This document shows, piece by piece, positions 41,187 through 49,078 of a DNA stretch of 49,078 nucleotides. The position numbers and the translations under genes are program-made. Source of the DNA: Spirochaetota bacterium (GTDB lineage: Bacteria > Spirochaetota > Spirochaetia > Treponematales > UBA12059); the NCBI GenBank assembly GCA_018816345.1, contig JAHIWG010000128.1:1-49078 (forward strand), read 5' to 3'. The notes under the pieces were generated by a model. The model saw only the letters and a list, made by a program, of their open reading frames with translations, searched no databases and was not told the origin of the DNA. The stretch's first letter is position 1; the number at the start of each line of letters is the position of its first letter.

Positions 41187-43027
41187 TCCACCGTCACGCT
41201 CTTGGCCAGGTTGCGCGGCTGGTCTACGTCGCATCCGCGCTCGAGGGCGCAGAAGTACGAGAAGAACTGCAGGGGCGGCACCATAACGAACGGCTGGAAC
41301 CTCGTCTCGACTGCGGGCACGGGGATGAATTCGTCCGCTATCGCCGCGACGTCCTCGTCGCCTTCCTCCGCCAGGGCGATGATAGGCCCGCCTCGCGCCT
41401 TAATCTCCCTCATGTTGGATATCGTCTTCTCCCTGAGGTGGTCGTTAGGTACGAGGAACACGCTGGGCGTTTCGGGGCTGACGAGGGCGATCGGCCCGTG
41501 CTTTATCTCGCCGGAGGCGTAGCCTTCGGCGTGTATGTACGAAATCTCCTTGAGCTTGAGGGCGCCCTCGAGCGCTATGGGATAGAGGAGCCCCCTGCCG
41601 AGGAACAGGAAGTCGCGGTGATGCGCGTAGCGCTTGGCTATAGCCTGAATCCTGTCGCGGAGGAGGAGCGATCGGCCCACCGCCTCGGGAACCGCCTTCA
41701 GCTCCTTTAAGAAGCGGTCGCCCTCGTGGTGGGACATGTCGTGGAGCCTGGCCAGGGACAGGGTCAGGAGGTAGAAAGCGGCGAGCTGGCTCGTGAAGGC
41801 CTTGGTCGACGCGACCGCTATCTCGGGGCCCGAGTGCACGTAGATGCCTCCGTCGCTCTCCCTGGCAATGGTCGATCCGACGACGTTGCAGACGCCGAGG
41901 ACTGAGCCGCCGCGGCGCTGTATCTCGCGCATCGCGTAGAGCGTGTCGGCCGTCTCTCCCGATTGGGACACGGCGAGGTATAGGGAGTTGGGCTCGACGA
42001 CGGGGTTGCGATAGCGGAGCTCGCTGGCGAGCTCGGCCTGGGCCGGGAGCCTCGCTACCGATTCCATCAATTGGCACCCGACGAGCCCGGCGTGCCAGCT
42101 CGTCCCGGCGGCTATGACGCGTATCCTCTCTATGGCGTGGAGCTCCTTCTTGGACAGCTCGAGGCCGCCGAGCTTGGCGGAGCCGTACTCTAGGTCCATG
42201 CGCCCGCTCAGGGCCCGAGCTATAGACTCCGGCTGCTCGCATATCTCCTTCTCCATATAGGAGGAGAAGCCTTCCTTCTCGATGGCGTCGAGCTTCCACG
42301 TCACGAGGTCTATCTTAGGGTCCACCGCCCTGTCGTCCCTGTCGGATATCCTGAATTCACGGGGGCTCATCGAGACGACCTCGCCGTCGTTCAGGTAGAC
42401 GACGCTCGTGGTATGCGCGAGGAGCGCCGTGACGTCGCTGGCGAGCAGCATCTCCCCGTCTCCGACGCCTATGACGAGGGGGCTGCCGTTGCGCGCCCCG
42501 ACGATGCGGCCCGGCTCGTCGGCGTGCACGGCCGCGATGCCGTAGGTGCCCTTCAAGTGCCTGAGCGCGGCCTTCACGGCCGACTCGAGGTCGCCCTCGT
42601 AGTGGTACGCGACCAGGTGGGCTATGACCTCGCTGTCGGTGTCGCTCGCGAAGACGGCTCCGTCGTTCTCGAGCATCTCCTTCAAGGGGGCGTAATTCTC
42701 AATGATGCCGTTGTGGACTATGGCGACGCGGCCCGCTGTATCCAGGTGGGGATGCGCGTTGACGTCGGTGACGCCGCCGTGGGTGGCCCAGCGCGTATGG
42801 CCTATCCCGTAATTGCCCGGCAGGTCCTTAGGCACCGCCTTCCTGAGCTCGGCGATCTTGCCCTTCTTCTTGATGACCAGAAGGGGGGCTTCCCCTTCCT
42901 TGACGGTCTCGTCCTTCCGCACGGCGATGCCGGCGGAGTCGTAGCCGCGGTACTCCAGACGCTTGAGGCCCTCCACTAGAATCCTGGAGGCTTGCCTCTG
43001 CCCCGTGTAGCCTACTATCCCGCACAT
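41183..43027 (-). CDS. glmS: Glutamine--fructose-6-phosphate aminotransferase
   Basis: Makes glucosamine-6-phosphate from fructose-6-phosphate and glutamine, the first step to UDP-GlcNAc for peptidoglycan, lipid and possibly Pel-type polysaccharide synthesis. The start at ATG 43027 puts the nucleophilic cysteine second (MCGIVGYTGQRQASRILVEG) and has AAAGGAA upstream; a frame to 43273 is an artefact. The glutaminase domain (GIGHTRWATHGGVTDVNAHPH) is followed by two SIS domains (AAGTSWHAGLVG, AVSQSGETADTLYA, FLGRGLLYPIALEGALKLKE) and the conserved end PRNLAKSVTVE. The 614 residues are the usual length. A leader of up to about 200 bases lies upstream; I see no glmS ribozyme features that I can confirm. 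Confidence 0.97.
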   Translation of the reverse strand: MCGIVGYTGQRQASRILVEGLKRLEYRGYDSAGIAVRKDETVKEGEAPLLVIKKKGKIAELRKAVPKDLPGNYGIGHTRWATHGGVTDVNAHPHLDTAGRVAIVHNGIIENYAPLKEMLENDGAVFASDTDSEVIAHLVAYHYEGDLESAVKAALRHLKGTYGIAAVHADEPGRIVGARNGSPLVIGVGDGEMLLASDVTALLAHTTSVVYLNDGEVVSMSPREFRISDRDDRAVDPKIDLVTWKLDAIEKEGFSSYMEKEICEQPESIARALSGRMDLEYGSAKLGGLELSKKELHAIERIRVIAAGTSWHAGLVGCQLMESVARLPAQAELASELRYRNPVVEPNSLYLAVSQSGETADTLYAMREIQRRGGSVLGVCNVVGSTIARESDGGIYVHSGPEIAVASTKAFTSQLAAFYLLTLSLARLHDMSHHEGDRFLKELKAVPEAVGRSLLLRDRIQAIAKRYAHHRDFLFLGRGLLYPIALEGALKLKEISYIHAEGYASGEIKHGPIALVSPETPSVFLVPNDHLREKTISNMREIKARGGPIIALAEEGDEDVAAIADEFIPVPAVETRFQPFVMVPPLQFFSYFCALERGCDVDQPRNLAKSVTVE

Positions 43028-43250
43028 GAGTAATTCCTTTCCGGCCGCGTCCCTGCCGCGCCCGGAAAGATCCGGGAGCCGGGAGACGGCGCCGGCGCGG
43101 GCCTCCTCGAACGGAAGGCGCGCGCTGTAGGACAGGCTATCGCCCCGGGCCTCGCCCGTCAAGCGCGAGGGAGGGCGGGCCCGCCTTCCCAGTATACGAA
43201 ACCGCGGATTATGGCTACCCTGGGCCCATGAACCAGCCGCGGAGCGAGCC

Positions 43251-44009
43251 TTGACGGAATCGACCGTTACCAATCCCTTCCCCGAATCGGCGGCGTATTA
43301 CGCGGAGGCGACGACGAGCACCATGGACGACGCGCGCCGCCTGTCGCCGGGCTCCCGCTACGGGCTCGTGCACGCCGGCGCGCAGGGTTCCGGCCGCGGC
43401 AGGCTACCCGGGCGCGTCTGGGAGGCAGAGCCGGGCTCCTGCGTCCTAGCGACGCTCTGGTTCCCGAGAGACGAGTTCTCTGGCGCGCCCCTTCCGCTCG
43501 TATCGGGAATAGCCGTATTGCGGGCCTGCCGGTCGTGGGCCGCCGAGTCCGGCGCGCGCTTTCGCGAAGGCCTGTGCCTCAAGTGGCCTAATGACGTCCT
43601 TTGCGGCCCGAGGAAGCTCTCGGGCATCCTATGCGAAAGTAGCGGAGACACCGTCTACGCCGGGATAGGCGTCAATTGCCTTCAAACTGGCTTTAATCCC
43701 GGCTTCAGGACGGAGCCTACGTCGATACTGCTGGAAACGGGAGCCAGCGCCCCCCCGAACGACATCCTGGCGCGCATAGCGGAGGAGTTCCTGCGGCTAC
43801 GGGGGATTGGACGCGGATGGAAGCCCGCGTACGAACCGATGATGGCCTGGCTCGGGCTTCCGGTCCGCTTCAAGCCGGGGTTGGAGCTAACCCCGATCGA
43901 CGGATTCCTTCGCGGCGTCGACGATTCGGGCGCCGTCCTGATCTCGGGAGACGGGGACGATCGGGGACGGGCGACCGCGTACCCCTCGGGAGAGCTCTCG
44001 CCGCGATAG
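43251..44009 (+). CDS. birA: Biotin--[acetyl-CoA-carboxylase] ligase, without DNA-binding domain
   Basis: Attaches biotin to carboxylase carrier domains through biotinyl-AMP. The class I catalytic core is present: TTSTMDDARRL, the biotin/ATP loop GSGRGRLPGRVWEA and CLKWPNDVLCGPRKLSGILC, then YAGIGVNC. The N-terminal helix-turn-helix of bifunctional BirA is missing, so it should not repress transcription. A C-terminal SH3-like domain (FLRGVDDSGAVLISG) closes the 252 residues. The start is TTG 43251 with GGAG about 8 bases upstream. The nearby ATG at 43228 opens only an eight-codon frame. It diverges from glmS across 223 bases. Confidence 0.9.
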   Translation: MTESTVTNPFPESAAYYAEATTSTMDDARRLSPGSRYGLVHAGAQGSGRGRLPGRVWEAEPGSCVLATLWFPRDEFSGAPLPLVSGIAVLRACRSWAAESGARFREGLCLKWPNDVLCGPRKLSGILCESSGDTVYAGIGVNCLQTGFNPGFRTEPTSILLETGASAPPNDILARIAEEFLRLRGIGRGWKPAYEPMMAWLGLPVRFKPGLELTPIDGFLRGVDDSGAVLISGDGDDRGRATAYPSGELSPR

Positions 44010-44023
44010 CCCTATCCGCGTTA

Positions 44024-44052
44024 TTGACGATTGGGCCGCGACATAGTAAGGT
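44024..44052 (+). promoter_or_regulatory. Possible promoter of the DUF5312-like gene
   Basis: TTGACG (44024-44029), a 17-base spacer and TAAGGT (44047-44052), 8 bases before the ATG at 44061. The -35 is strong and the -10 weak. Confidence 0.4.
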
Positions 44053-44060
44053 TTGCGCCT

Positions 44061-45647
44061 ATGCCCACCATTAACGACCCGGCGAACCGGGAGAGCGCGC
44101 GAAAGGACGACGTTTCGTCCGCTTCCGGTTTCTTCCAGAAAATACTCGGGATGTTCGGCATGGGCGACCCAGCCGCCGACAAGAAGCGCCTCGTGAAGAA
44201 CATCGGCAAGGACCTGACCAGGTCGAGGTACAAATTCTATAAGCCGAAGACGTCGGAAGCCCTGCCCGGCCTAGCCCGCTTCTTCTACGAGACCTACAAG
44301 GTGATAGCCCCGGCCCAGGTGATGCTCACTAACGCCTCGCAGTCCGGCGTGCTCAAGGCCTTCGTCATCGAGAGCTTCCTGTCCCCCGAGCAGAGGCAGC
44401 TGTCGGAGAGCCTGACCGAGGCGTATATCCAGGAGAAGGCCAAGACGATGAGCGTCAAGGACCTTCAGGAGCACGTGAAGCAGATAATGATAACGTTCTT
44501 CTCCGCGTTCGACGCCGAGAAGACGTCCCAGATAGACGGCGCCTACTCGACGCTCCTATCCTTCATCAACTTCATAAATTTCGACTACTTCTTCCTATTG
44601 AAGAAATTCGACTCGAACGTCGCCGAGCGCAGCTTCACGTACAACCCGAAATTCGATTCCCTCTCAGGCGATTACCTGGCCGACGACCTGCACGATTTCC
44701 TCGAGGTATTCCTGCCCTTGAACCTCGACGCGGATTGGAAGCGCATCTTCACGGCGCTCAAGGACTACCGCAACATGGACGTCATCCAGATAGACTCGTG
44801 GACGAAGCTCACTCCGGCGCTCAAGGACGTGCGCGAGTCCTGCGTGCTAGAGCAGATAGTCCAGCACGTCAAGATGGATCCGTTCATCGCGGTGACGCCG
44901 AGGGCTACGGGCGAGCGAATCGTCGAGGCGTTCATAGACAAGCTTAAGAATCAAACGGCGATGACGATGCAGAAGATCGCCCAGGAACGCAGGAATTCCA
45001 AGATAGACGAGCTTGCCAAGGCCGTCTTCGGCACTTCCATAGTGCTCCGGCTCAAGAACTATACCGAGAAGTCGAACGTCGCCTTCGCCAAGAAGATGCT
45101 CGGGGGCTACACTCAGATCCAGGCCCTCAACTTCCTCAAGGCCTACCTCATCGACTACTTCAAGAAGGATATTCGCGAGATCGTGGACGTGCTGCTGATC
45201 CGCGGGCAGTGGTCGACGAACGTCCAATCCCAGCAGCTATCGGACGGCTACCACGCCCTCCTGGAGGTATCGGAGGCCATCATCCAGTTCGACGACGGGC
45301 TCGGCGACGACGGCGACATGGGCCTTAAGCTACGCAACGTGCTCCAGAAGGCGGACAGGGACAAGGACGCCGTCAAGTACCTGAGGCAGCTCCTCAAGGA
45401 CGTCAACGACAAGGCCCTCGGACTGATCAACAAGGCCGCTCTTAACATGATAACCGTCGGGCGGCACCTCAAGTCGCTCATCGACGACGAGGCGAAGCCT
45501 CACCACGAGCTGCTCCAGAACTGGAAGGAGGTCGAGAACGCCTCGGCCATCCCCATGAAGGAGGCGATGACCGAGGCCTATAAGAAGATCTACTATATGG
45601 TCCAGCTCCTCCAGTATTACGTAAAGGAAGAGGCCTCGTCGAAATAG
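44061..45647 (+). CDS. Spirochaete-type conserved protein, DUF5312-like
   Basis: A 528-residue, largely alpha-helical protein without signal peptide or membrane segment. It opens MPTINDPANRESARKDD and soon has FFQKILGMFGMGDPAADKKR; the remainder is made of long helices with many aromatic and charged residues (for example LPGLARFFYETYKVIAPAQ). The overall look matches the large uncharacterised DUF5312 proteins of Treponema and Borrelia as I recall them; I cannot confirm it without a search. ATG 44061 is preferred to 44031 because the upstream frame lacks a ribosome site and overlaps the promoter. Function is unknown. Confidence 0.75.
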   Translation: MPTINDPANRESARKDDVSSASGFFQKILGMFGMGDPAADKKRLVKNIGKDLTRSRYKFYKPKTSEALPGLARFFYETYKVIAPAQVMLTNASQSGVLKAFVIESFLSPEQRQLSESLTEAYIQEKAKTMSVKDLQEHVKQIMITFFSAFDAEKTSQIDGAYSTLLSFINFINFDYFFLLKKFDSNVAERSFTYNPKFDSLSGDYLADDLHDFLEVFLPLNLDADWKRIFTALKDYRNMDVIQIDSWTKLTPALKDVRESCVLEQIVQHVKMDPFIAVTPRATGERIVEAFIDKLKNQTAMTMQKIAQERRNSKIDELAKAVFGTSIVLRLKNYTEKSNVAFAKKMLGGYTQIQALNFLKAYLIDYFKKDIREIVDVLLIRGQWSTNVQSQQLSDGYHALLEVSEAIIQFDDGLGDDGDMGLKLRNVLQKADRDKDAVKYLRQLLKDVNDKALGLINKAALNMITVGRHLKSLIDDEAKPHHELLQNWKEVENASAIPMKEAMTEAYKKIYYMVQLLQYYVKEEASSK

Positions 45648-45682
45648 GGGCGCCGGAATAGAAGCGCCGGCACCCCCGGCTA

Positions 45683-46957
45683 TCAGGCCCTGAAGCGCTC
45701 GACGCGGGATATGAGGCGCTCGGGGACCCTGCAGCGCAGCACCGTAGCCTCGCCGTCATGATCCTCCGATATTACTGAGGCCTCCCTGTAGAGCAACGGC
45801 ACGATGGCGTAGTCGGAGGATAGTACCCTGAGGGTCATCTCGGCCTCGCCGGACGTGAGCGCCGCCTCTATGGCCGCGATGAGGTCGGGCATTCCCTCTC
45901 CCGTCGCGGCCGACACGAAGAGCGCCCCGCCGTGGCCCGCCCCGACCGATTCGAGCGCGCCCCTGTCGGCCAGCTTGTCGACCTTGTTGTAGACCAATAG
46001 AGACCGGCTCGTGTCGGCGCCTATCTCGGCGAGCACGGAGAGCGTCGTCTCGTACTGGATATTGGCTTCAGGGTCGGCGGCGTCCACGACGTGGACCAGC
46101 AGGTCGGCGTCCGCGGCTTCCTCGAGGGTAGCCTTGAAGGCCTCGACGAGCCCGTGCGGCAGGTTGCGCACGAAGCCGACCGTATCGGTGACGAGCACGG
46201 ATCCGGAGCCCGTATCCAGCCGCCTCGTCGTCGGGTCCAGGGTCGCGAACAGCTTATCCTCCGCGAGCACGTCCCCGGTCGAGGCGATGGCGTTGAGGAT
46301 GGACGACTTGCCCGCGTTGGTATAGCCCACGATGGCGGCGCGCTTGAGGGACAGGCGCTCCCGGCGCTTCCGCTGCGTGGCCCTGGACTTCCGCACTACG
46401 TCGAGCTCGTCCTCGATATCCGCTATCCTCTTGGAGATCTGCCGCCTATCCAGCTCTATCTTCTGCTCCCCCGAGCCCTTGGTGCCGTACCTGCCGCCCC
46501 GTTGCCTATGCAGGTCCCCGTAGGAGTGGGCGAGCCGAGGTAGCGAGTACCTGAGCCTCGCGAGCTCCACCTGCAGCGACGCCTCGCGGCTCCTGGCCCG
46601 GCTCGCGAATATGTCGATGATCAGCTCGGCGCGATCGTATACCGAGAGGCCCGACATGGTCTCCCAGTTGCGTTGCTGGACGGGGCTCAGGGTCTTGTCG
46701 AAGATGATCGAGTCGGCGCCCTCAGACTTGGCCGCCGCGATTATCTCTTCGACCTTGCCCGACCCGAGCATCGTAGCCGCGGTCCTGATCCGTAGCCCGA
46801 CCAGGGCGTTGCCGACGACCTCAATGCCGAGGGTGGAAGCCAGGCCGGCCAGCTCCCTAAGGAGGCTCTCGGCCTCGGGCGCGCGTATCTCGCCGTCGCG
46901 TACGCCGACGAGGAAGGCCCGTTCCGGACGGGCGGCCGTTTCATGCAATTCGGTCAC
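45683..46957 (-). CDS. hflX: GTPase HflX
   Basis: Ribosome-associated GTPase that splits or rescues stalled 70S ribosomes under stress. The HflX N-terminal domain is present (VGNALVGLRIRTAATMLGSGK, IIFDKTLSPVQQRNWE, VYDRAELIIDIFA), followed by the helical arm with RRGRYGT-like RGGRYGTKGSGE and QISKRIADIEDEL. The G domain has G1 GYTNAGKSS, G3 DTVGFVRNLP, and G4 NKVD. Length 424 is normal. The GTG start at 46957 has no Shine-Dalgarno sequence; TACTAT lies exactly 6 bases upstream, so the message is probably leaderless. It converges with the DUF5312-like gene. Confidence 0.96.
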   Translation of the reverse strand: MTELHETAARPERAFLVGVRDGEIRAPEAESLLRELAGLASTLGIEVVGNALVGLRIRTAATMLGSGKVEEIIAAAKSEGADSIIFDKTLSPVQQRNWETMSGLSVYDRAELIIDIFASRARSREASLQVELARLRYSLPRLAHSYGDLHRQRGGRYGTKGSGEQKIELDRRQISKRIADIEDELDVVRKSRATQRKRRERLSLKRAAIVGYTNAGKSSILNAIASTGDVLAEDKLFATLDPTTRRLDTGSGSVLVTDTVGFVRNLPHGLVEAFKATLEEAADADLLVHVVDAADPEANIQYETTLSVLAEIGADTSRSLLVYNKVDKLADRGALESVGAGHGGALFVSAATGEGMPDLIAAIEAALTSGEAEMTLRVLSSDYAIVPLLYREASVISEDHDGEATVLRCRVPERLISRVERFRA

Positions 46958-46963
46958 GCGGCT

Positions 46964-46969
46964 ATAGTA
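46964..46969 (-). promoter_or_regulatory. -10 element of hflX, leaderless type
   Basis: TACTAT read leftward, exactly 6 bases before the GTG at 46957; TCGACC lies 18 bases further upstream as a weak -35. On the + strand a TATAAT at 47007-47012 may serve the divergent aminotransferase gene. Confidence 0.5.
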
Positions 46970-47141
46970 CCCTCTCGCGGCGTCGCGGGTCGAGTGCCAG
47001 AACGCGTATAATCGTACGGGACGCGCCTCCGGGTCCTTCGCGCTTGGCTATCGCGCGGTACCGATGATAGAATGCGACGCCGCGTCTCGATTTCCCGCCG
47101 GATACTAGGCGGCCCGCCGCGGCCAGGAAAAGGAGACTTCC

Positions 47142-48497
47142 ATGTCAGTATCAATGGCCGATATCGGCAAGGCCGTCCTGGAGACGGAATACGCCGTCCG
47201 CGGCCCAATCGTAGCGCGCGCCCAGGAACTGGAGCGGGGCGGACGCGAGATCATCTACTGTAATATAGGCAACCCGCAGGCCCTCGGCCAGAAGCCGCTA
47301 TCGTGGACCAGGCGTATACTCGCCCTCTGCGAGTATCCCGGCCTCGCCGCCCTCGCGCCCGGGGCCTTCCCGAGCGACGCCGTAGAGGCGGCTAAGGCCG
47401 TCCTCGACGGCTCGAAGCACGGCCTAGGCGCGTATTCCGAGAGCAAGGGGCTCAAGGTGGTACGCGACGCCGTGTCGGCGTTCATAACGAGGAGGGACGG
47501 CATAGCCTCCGATCCCGACGCCGTCTTCCTGACGGACGGAGCCTCCAAGGGCGTCCAGGCCGCGCTCAGGCTGATCATAGCGGACCCCGACGACGGGATC
47601 ATGATACCTATCCCGCAGTACCCCCTCTATTCCGCCACCATAACGATGTACCAGGGCAGGCAGGTAGGCTACTACCTGGACGAGGAGAACGACTGGGCCT
47701 TGTCGCGGGAGCTGCTCGAGGAGGCCCTCGCCGAGGCGGCCAAGAAGGGCGTGCGCACGAAGGCCATCGTCGTCATCAACCCCGGCAATCCCACCGGCTC
47801 GGTCCTAAGGGCCGAGAACGTCAAGATGGTCCTGCGCTTCGCCAAGGACCACGGGCTGGCGATACTCGCCGACGAGGTATACCAGGACAACGTCTACCGC
47901 TCCGGCGAGAGCTTCGAGTCGTTCGCCAAGGCCGCCTCCGAGCTGGGCGAGAAGGACGTATCGCTCTTCAGCTTCCATTCCACCAGCAAGGGCTTCCTCG
48001 GCGAGTGCGGCCAGCGGGGCGGGTACATGGAAGTACGCAACGTCCCCGCCGACGTTATGGCCCAGATACTGAAGATGCAGTCCGTGAGCCTCTGCTCCAA
48101 CCTCCCCGGCCAGGCGGCTATGTACAGCCTCGTGGCCCCTCCCCCGGAGGGCGGGCCGAGCCGCGCCGAGTACGACGCCGAGCGCGGGGCCATACTCGGG
48201 GAGCTCAAGGAGCGCGCGAGGCTCCTGGCCGACGGGCTTAACGCCGTCCCGGGCTTCCGCTGCAACGAGGTCGCGGGGGCCATGTACGCCTTCCCGCGCT
48301 TTACGCTGCCCGCCGGCAAGACCGACGCCCAGTGGTGCATGGCCCTGCTGGAGAGGACGGGCATATGCGTGGTCCCCGGTTCGGGCTTCGGCCAGCTACC
48401 CGGCACGGCCCACTTCCGCACGACGATCCTGCCCCCCCGCGACAAGCTCGCGGAGGTCGTCAGGTCTATAGCCGCGTTCGCCGCGGAATACCGCTAG
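47142..48497 (+). CDS. Alanine-type class I aminotransferase
   Basis: PLP enzyme that most resembles eukaryote-type alanine aminotransferases: the N-terminal half contains YCNIGNPQALGQKPLSW, GAYSESKGLKVVRDAVSAFI and FLTDGASKGVQAALRLI. The nucleotide/substrate loop is VINPGNPTGSVLR, and the PLP lysine is in SFHSTSKGFLGECGQRGGY. It ends with the carboxylate-binding arginine region GTAHFRTTILPP. It would interconvert pyruvate/glutamate and alanine/2-oxoglutarate. ATG 47142 has AAAAGGAG upstream. Length 451 fits the family. A small parvulin gene follows 17 bases later, so the two may be co-transcribed. Confidence 0.9.
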   Translation: MSVSMADIGKAVLETEYAVRGPIVARAQELERGGREIIYCNIGNPQALGQKPLSWTRRILALCEYPGLAALAPGAFPSDAVEAAKAVLDGSKHGLGAYSESKGLKVVRDAVSAFITRRDGIASDPDAVFLTDGASKGVQAALRLIIADPDDGIMIPIPQYPLYSATITMYQGRQVGYYLDEENDWALSRELLEEALAEAAKKGVRTKAIVVINPGNPTGSVLRAENVKMVLRFAKDHGLAILADEVYQDNVYRSGESFESFAKAASELGEKDVSLFSFHSTSKGFLGECGQRGGYMEVRNVPADVMAQILKMQSVSLCSNLPGQAAMYSLVAPPPEGGPSRAEYDAERGAILGELKERARLLADGLNAVPGFRCNEVAGAMYAFPRFTLPAGKTDAQWCMALLERTGICVVPGSGFGQLPGTAHFRTTILPPRDKLAEVVRSIAAFAAEYR

Positions 48498-48514
48498 TAA
48501 GCAAGGAGAACGAC

Positions 48515-48793
48515 ATGGAATGGAAAGCCAGCCATATTCTAGTCAAGGACCGCGCCTTGGCCCAGGAACTGGTACGCAAGGCCAAGCAGGGCGCCGATTT
48601 CGGCTCGCTCGCCAGGGAATACTCGACCTGCCCCTCTAAGTCGTCGGGCGGCGACCTGGGTTGGTTCGGCCCGGGCAAGATGGTCCCGGCCTTCGAAAGC
48701 GCCTGCAAGAGCCTCGGCGCCGGCTCTATATCCGACGTAGTGCAGACGCAATTCGGCTACCACGTCATCAAGGTAACGGGCAAGCGCGACTGA
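48515..48793 (+). CDS. Stand-alone parvulin-type peptidyl-prolyl isomerase
   Basis: Cytoplasmic prolyl isomerase of the single-domain PpiC type. The 92 residues hold the whole parvulin fold: MEWKASHILVKDRALAQEL, FGSLAREYSTCPSKSSGGDL, WFGPGKMVPAFESAC and TQFGYHVIKVTG. The ATG at 48515 has AAGGAG upstream; a longer frame lies inside the aminotransferase gene. No signal peptide is present. Confidence 0.94.
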   Translation: MEWKASHILVKDRALAQELVRKAKQGADFGSLAREYSTCPSKSSGGDLGWFGPGKMVPAFESACKSLGAGSISDVVQTQFGYHVIKVTGKRD

Positions 48794-48826
48794 TACGGAG
48801 ATACACAGTATTACCACGGAGGGATT

Positions 48827-49078
48827 ATGGCGGGGGACAGGTGGTTCGCGAGCGACAATAACGCGGCGGCGCATCCGAGGATCATGGAGGCGCTGCTGAA
48901 GGCCAACGCGGGCCACGCCGTAGGCTACGGCGACGACCCGTACACGGCCCGCGCCGAGGCGGCGGTCGCCGCCATGTTCGGCCCCGGAGCGGAGGTGCGC
49001 TTCGTGCTCAACGGCACGGGAGCCAACGTCTACGCCATCGGCTGCTTCGCGGGGGGCGGAGAAGCCGTCCTCTGCTCC
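48827..49078 (+). CDS. Threonine aldolase family protein (3' truncated)
   Basis: Only the first 84 codons lie in the window. The start is ATG 48827 with CGGAGGG upstream. The visible part reads RWFASDNNAAAHPRIMEALL, then HAVGYGDDPYT, VAAMFGPGAEVRFVLNGTGAN and ends in EAVLCS, which is the PLP-dependent low-specificity L-threonine aldolase/beta-eliminating lyase N-terminus. It would cleave threonine or allo-threonine to glycine and acetaldehyde. The PLP lysine lies outside the window. Confidence 0.87.
   Translation, partial: MAGDRWFASDNNAAAHPRIMEALLKANAGHAVGYGDDPYTARAEAAVAAMFGPGAEVRFVLNGTGANVYAIGCFAGGGEAVLCS

Noticed and set aside
43028-43250. Possible glmS ribozyme or riboswitch upstream of glmS
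   Set aside because: The leader contains GC-rich palindromes and a TATACT on the - strand near 43190, but nothing that I can match to the conserved ribozyme core.
43228-43254. Eight-codon frame ahead of birA as a leader peptide
   Set aside because: It overlaps the birA start by chance and has no regulatory codon run or attenuator-like hairpin.
1-49078. CRISPR arrays, insertion sequences, prophage or integrated element boundaries
   Set aside because: No spaced direct repeats of CRISPR type, no transposase or integrase motifs and no tRNA-flanked junctions were seen; composition is even apart from the short AT-rich promoter island.

Overview
This window looks like a chromosomal segment of a GC-rich spirochaete. 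The inference rests on a DUF5312-like protein of a type I associate with spirochaetes, lipoproteins with relaxed lipoboxes, outer-membrane-type proteins, and a general gene mix resembling Treponema/Spirochaeta-type anaerobes. An [FeFe]-hydrogenase points to anaerobic fermentative life. Codon use is odd for a GC-rich genome: ATA is the commonest isoleucine codon in the gene I counted. I see no rRNA, tRNA, CRISPR array, prophage or insertion sequence.

Layout. (1) 1-3869: hydrogenase operon, a NuoF-like/GltD-like flavoprotein fusion (cut by the window start) followed by a multi-cluster [FeFe]-hydrogenase, then a HAD phosphatase. (2) 5051-16477: a Pel-like exopolysaccharide locus. pelD, a pelE-like gene, pelF and pelG run leftward as one operon. 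A divergent 1209-residue gene encodes a secreted carbohydrate-binding/TPR/beta-barrel protein that looks like an outer-membrane exporter (PelB-like). A LamG-domain lipoprotein and an HDOD protein flank the locus. No pelA or pelC is present. (3) 16571-22358: dnaE, a methylguanine methyltransferase and dihydrolipoamide dehydrogenase. (4) 22365-25820: a FecCD/BtuCDF-type ABC importer with a MobA/MocA-like nucleotidyltransferase, possibly a molybdate or tungstate system. (5) 25966-30071: a YbjN-like protein coupled to a ClpA-like double AAA+ ATPase, a cupin protein, and FmdB plus a hidden zinc-ribbon membrane protein. (6) 30072-30545: a structured non-coding stretch. (7) 30546-36924: gpsA, a DUF6765-like protein with a coupled lipoprotein, an alpha/beta-hydrolase-like protein lacking its nucleophile serine, and a YfcC-type transporter. 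(8) 37000-38944: ECF sigma factor, anti-sigma-like protein and an internally duplicated membrane protein in one overlapping operon. (9) 39054-49078: M20 peptidase, lipoprotein, glmS, birA, the DUF5312-like gene, hflX, an alanine-type aminotransferase, a parvulin, and the start of a threonine aldolase.

Two themes cross the window. Several genes have no Shine-Dalgarno sequence but carry a -10-like hexamer 5-8 bases (usually exactly 6) before the start codon, the signature of leaderless transcripts. Many operon neighbours overlap by ATGA, GTGA or similar junctions. All functional calls come from reading motifs by eye; no database search was run.
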